Position numbers and translations under genes: made by a program
The notes under the pieces: generated by a model
The model's input: the letters and a program-made list of their open reading frames with translations, nothing else
The model's database searches: none
What the model was told of the DNA's origin: nothing
Part shown: positions 6,133-7,592 of the stretch, one piece after another
Layout of the letters: each line of letters opens with the position of its first letter
How positions within the stretch are numbered: the stretch's first letter is position 1
Assembly: GCA_002384315.1 (NCBI GenBank)
Contig: DGBL01000049.1
Coordinates: forward strand, 1,679 to 9,270
DNA from: Micrococcaceae bacterium UBA4005
GTDB taxonomy: Bacteria > Actinomycetota > Actinomycetes > Actinomycetales > Micrococcaceae
DNA length: 7,592 nucleotides
Reading direction: 5' to 3'

Positions 6133-7448
6133 ACGAAAGTACTTTCATCCACCCGTGGCGCCGGCGGCGTGGTCGAAGGAAACAGCGCGGACTGCCGCAG
6201 GATGGGGTTGAAGTACCCGTGGCCCACGCCGCCGAACTCGTATGCGGTTTCGGAGTGTTCGGTCAGGTCTACGCCGGTCACCTCGTCCTCGTCGGCGACC
6301 CGGAATCCCATGGTCTTGTGAATTGCCAGGCCGATCACAGCGGTCATCGCGCCCGAGACAAGGATGGTGACGACGACGGCGGCGCTTTGAGCGATGAGCT
6401 GCTGGAACCCGCCACCGTAGAACAGGCCGCCCGCGGTTCCATCGCCGGGCAGGGCGATGAATCCCAGCGCGAGGGTCCCAACGAGCCCGGCGCCCAGGTG
6501 GACGCCGACGACGTCGAGCGAGTCGTCAAATCCGTACCGGTACTTCACTTCGACGAACAGTGCGGAGGAGACCCCGGCAACTAGGCCAAGGCCGACGGCG
6601 GCGGCCGGGCTTACATTGGCGCAGGAAGGGGTGATGGCGACCAGCCCGGCGACAACGCCAGAGGCCGCGCCGAGGGACGTTGGATTGCCATGCCGGATTT
6701 TCTCCGTGACCATCCAGCCGATCATCGCCGCGGCTGGTGCTGCCATGGTGTTGATCCAGATCAGCCCGGCCTGTTCGGCGCTGGAGGCCGCCCCGGCGTT
6801 GAAGCCGAACCATCCAAACCACAGCAGCCCGGCACCGAGCATGACGAAGGGAATATTATGCGGGCGGTGGTTGGGGTCCTTACCGAAACCCTGGCGTTGA
6901 CCCAGGATCCAAGCCAGCACCAAGGCCGCGGTGCCGGAGCTGATCTCCACGACTGTCCCACCAGCGAAATCGATCACCTGGCCGAAGGTTGAGCTGACGA
7001 GCCCGCCGTCGCTCATCAGCCCACCGCCCCAGACCATGAACGCCAGCGGGCAGTACACCAGAGTGATCCACAGGGGCACAAAGAGCGCCCATGCACCGAA
7101 CTTCGCCCGATCAGCGACAGCTCCGCTGATCAGGGCGACCGTGACCATGGCGAACGTTCCGGCGAACCCGGCAGTGATCAGCTCATCCGTGCCCAGGATC
7201 CCCTGGAGACCGAAATTTTCGACGGGATTTCCGAACAGGCCCAGGACACTGGTGCCGCTGCTCATCGAGTAGCCCCACAGTACCCAAACAACTCCCACGA
7301 GCCCGGCGGAGCTGAAGCTCATCATGATCATGTTCAGCGCAGCTTTGGCACGGGTCATACCCCCGTAGAACAAGCCCAGCGCCGGCGTCATGAGCAACAC
7401 CATCGAAGCCGAAACCAGTACCCATACGTTCTCCGCAGTGATTTGCAC
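6129..7448 (-). CDS. amt: Ammonium transporter (Amt/Mep/Rh family) with altered twin-His pore
   Basis: This 439-residue membrane protein should conduct ammonium, with the usual 11-helix Amt layout. The family signature is clear: TPALGLFYGGMTRAK (21-35), FAGTFAMVTVALISGAVADR (95-114), MVWGGGLM (138-145), DFAGGTVVEISSG (160-172), NIPFVMLGAGLLWFGWFGFN (198-217) and DDSLDVVGVHLGAG (308-321). Compared with E. coli AmtB, the pore Trp (140), Asp160, both Phe-gate residues (99 and 216) and the second pore His (317) are present. The first pore His is Glu168 (codon GAG) and the Am1-site Ser is Ala220. The conserved C-terminal segment DEVTGVDLTEHSETAY (388-403), which contacts neighbouring subunits and PII, is intact, and a Pro/Ser-rich tail of about 36 residues follows. 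The start is GTG 7448, with GGAAAGGA 7 bases upstream. No glnB or glnD lies on its downstream side. Confidence 0.93.
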   Translation of the reverse strand: MQITAENVWVLVSASMVLLMTPALGLFYGGMTRAKAALNMIMMSFSSAGLVGVVWVLWGYSMSSGTSVLGLFGNPVENFGLQGILGTDELITAGFAGTFAMVTVALISGAVADRAKFGAWALFVPLWITLVYCPLAFMVWGGGLMSDGGLVSSTFGQVIDFAGGTVVEISSGTAALVLAWILGQRQGFGKDPNHRPHNIPFVMLGAGLLWFGWFGFNAGAASSAEQAGLIWINTMAAPAAAMIGWMVTEKIRHGNPTSLGAASGVVAGLVAITPSCANVSPAAAVGLGLVAGVSSALFVEVKYRYGFDDSLDVVGVHLGAGLVGTLALGFIALPGDGTAGGLFYGGGFQQLIAQSAAVVVTILVSGAMTAVIGLAIHKTMGFRVADEDEVTGVDLTEHSETAYEFGGVGHGYFNPILRQSALFPSTTPPAPRVDESTFV

Positions 7449-7455
7449 CTGCGCG

Positions 7456-7463
7456 TCCTTTCC
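7456..7463 (-). promoter_or_regulatory. Ribosome binding site of amt
   Basis: On the minus strand GGAAAGGA ends 7 bases before the GTG at 7448. It supports GTG 7448 over the next in-frame ATG (residue 16), which lies inside the first membrane helix. Confidence 0.65.
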
Positions 7464-7532
7464 ACAACCCCATGATTCAGGGTCACCTCCCGAGAGGCAC
7501 CCACTGTCTGGTCTCCATCCTCGCGGGATCGT

Positions 7533-7570
7533 GTTTCGGGCAGGGAGGGATCAGGTCACAGCGAGGTTTC
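7533..7570 (-). promoter_or_regulatory. Phased GAAAC/GTGAC half-sites upstream of amt, possible GlnR-like box
   Basis: Read on the minus strand, GAAAC (7570-7566), a 6-base gap and GTGAC (7559-7555) match the half-site sequences and spacing of the actinobacterial GlnR box (GTnAC-n6-GAAAC repeats). Another GAAAC (7537-7533) lies exactly 33 bases from the first, in the same 11-base phase. The half-site expected at 7548-7544 is CCTCC and does not match, and the order is not canonical. GlnR normally controls amt under nitrogen limitation. The rest of 7449-7592 shows no gene and no clear -10/-35 pair. Confidence 0.35.
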
Positions 7571-7592
7571 CAACAGTGCGCCGACGTAAAAG

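Noticed and set aside
6219..6584. A 121-codon plus-strand frame opposite amt
   Set aside because: It has no recognisable domain and is antisense to the well-conserved C-terminal half of the ammonium transporter.
1..7592. Mobile elements, CRISPR arrays, tRNA or rRNA genes, defence or novel multi-gene systems
   Set aside because: No transposase, terminal inverted repeats, regularly spaced repeats, tRNA-like cloverleaf or unknown protein cluster was seen; every sizeable gene belongs to a known family.

Overview
The window looks like a chromosomal segment from a high-GC Gram-positive bacterium, probably an actinobacterium of the Arthrobacter/Micrococcaceae type. The grounds are the GC-rich codon use, a Tat-type lipoprotein signal, an ECF sigma factor that reads like actinobacterial SigK, and the overall protein sequences. 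The taxonomic call is inference from sequence feel, not from a search.

Left part (about 1-5321) is a polyamine-type uptake and catabolism locus. On the minus strand an Lrp/AsnC-family regulator (512-997) is followed, with a 4-bp ATGA overlap, by a class III aminotransferase cut by the left edge (1-515). Divergent from these, across a 187-bp AT-rich intergenic region, runs a complete four-gene ABC importer on the plus strand: a Tat/lipoprotein spermidine/putrescine-type binding protein (1185-2402), an ATPase (2402-3565) and two permeases (3565-4497, 4494-5321). The overlaps of 1, 1 and 4 bp imply translational coupling. The divergent region holds a candidate promoter in each direction, with an AT-rich dyad between them that overlaps both. 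The likely logic is that the Lrp-type protein senses a polyamine or amino-acid signal and controls both import and the first transamination step.

Middle part (5322-5547) is a short intergenic region. It holds a strong GC-rich hairpin that probably ends the transporter transcript, a perfect 15-base palindrome of TetR-operator style, and a candidate promoter that the palindrome overlaps. An orphan ECF sigma factor of SigK type (5548-6132) follows, with no anti-sigma gene next to it.

Right part (6129-7448, minus strand) is an Amt/Mep/Rh ammonium transporter gene, convergent with the sigma gene; the two coding regions overlap by 4 bp. It has an unusual pore: the first histidine of the conserved twin-His pair is glutamate, and the periplasmic-site serine is alanine. 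Upstream of it is a phased pair of half-sites resembling a GlnR box. No RNA genes, mobile elements, CRISPR arrays or phage genes were seen. The genes are largely ordinary; the points that stand out are the Amt pore variant and the palindrome in front of the orphan sigma gene.
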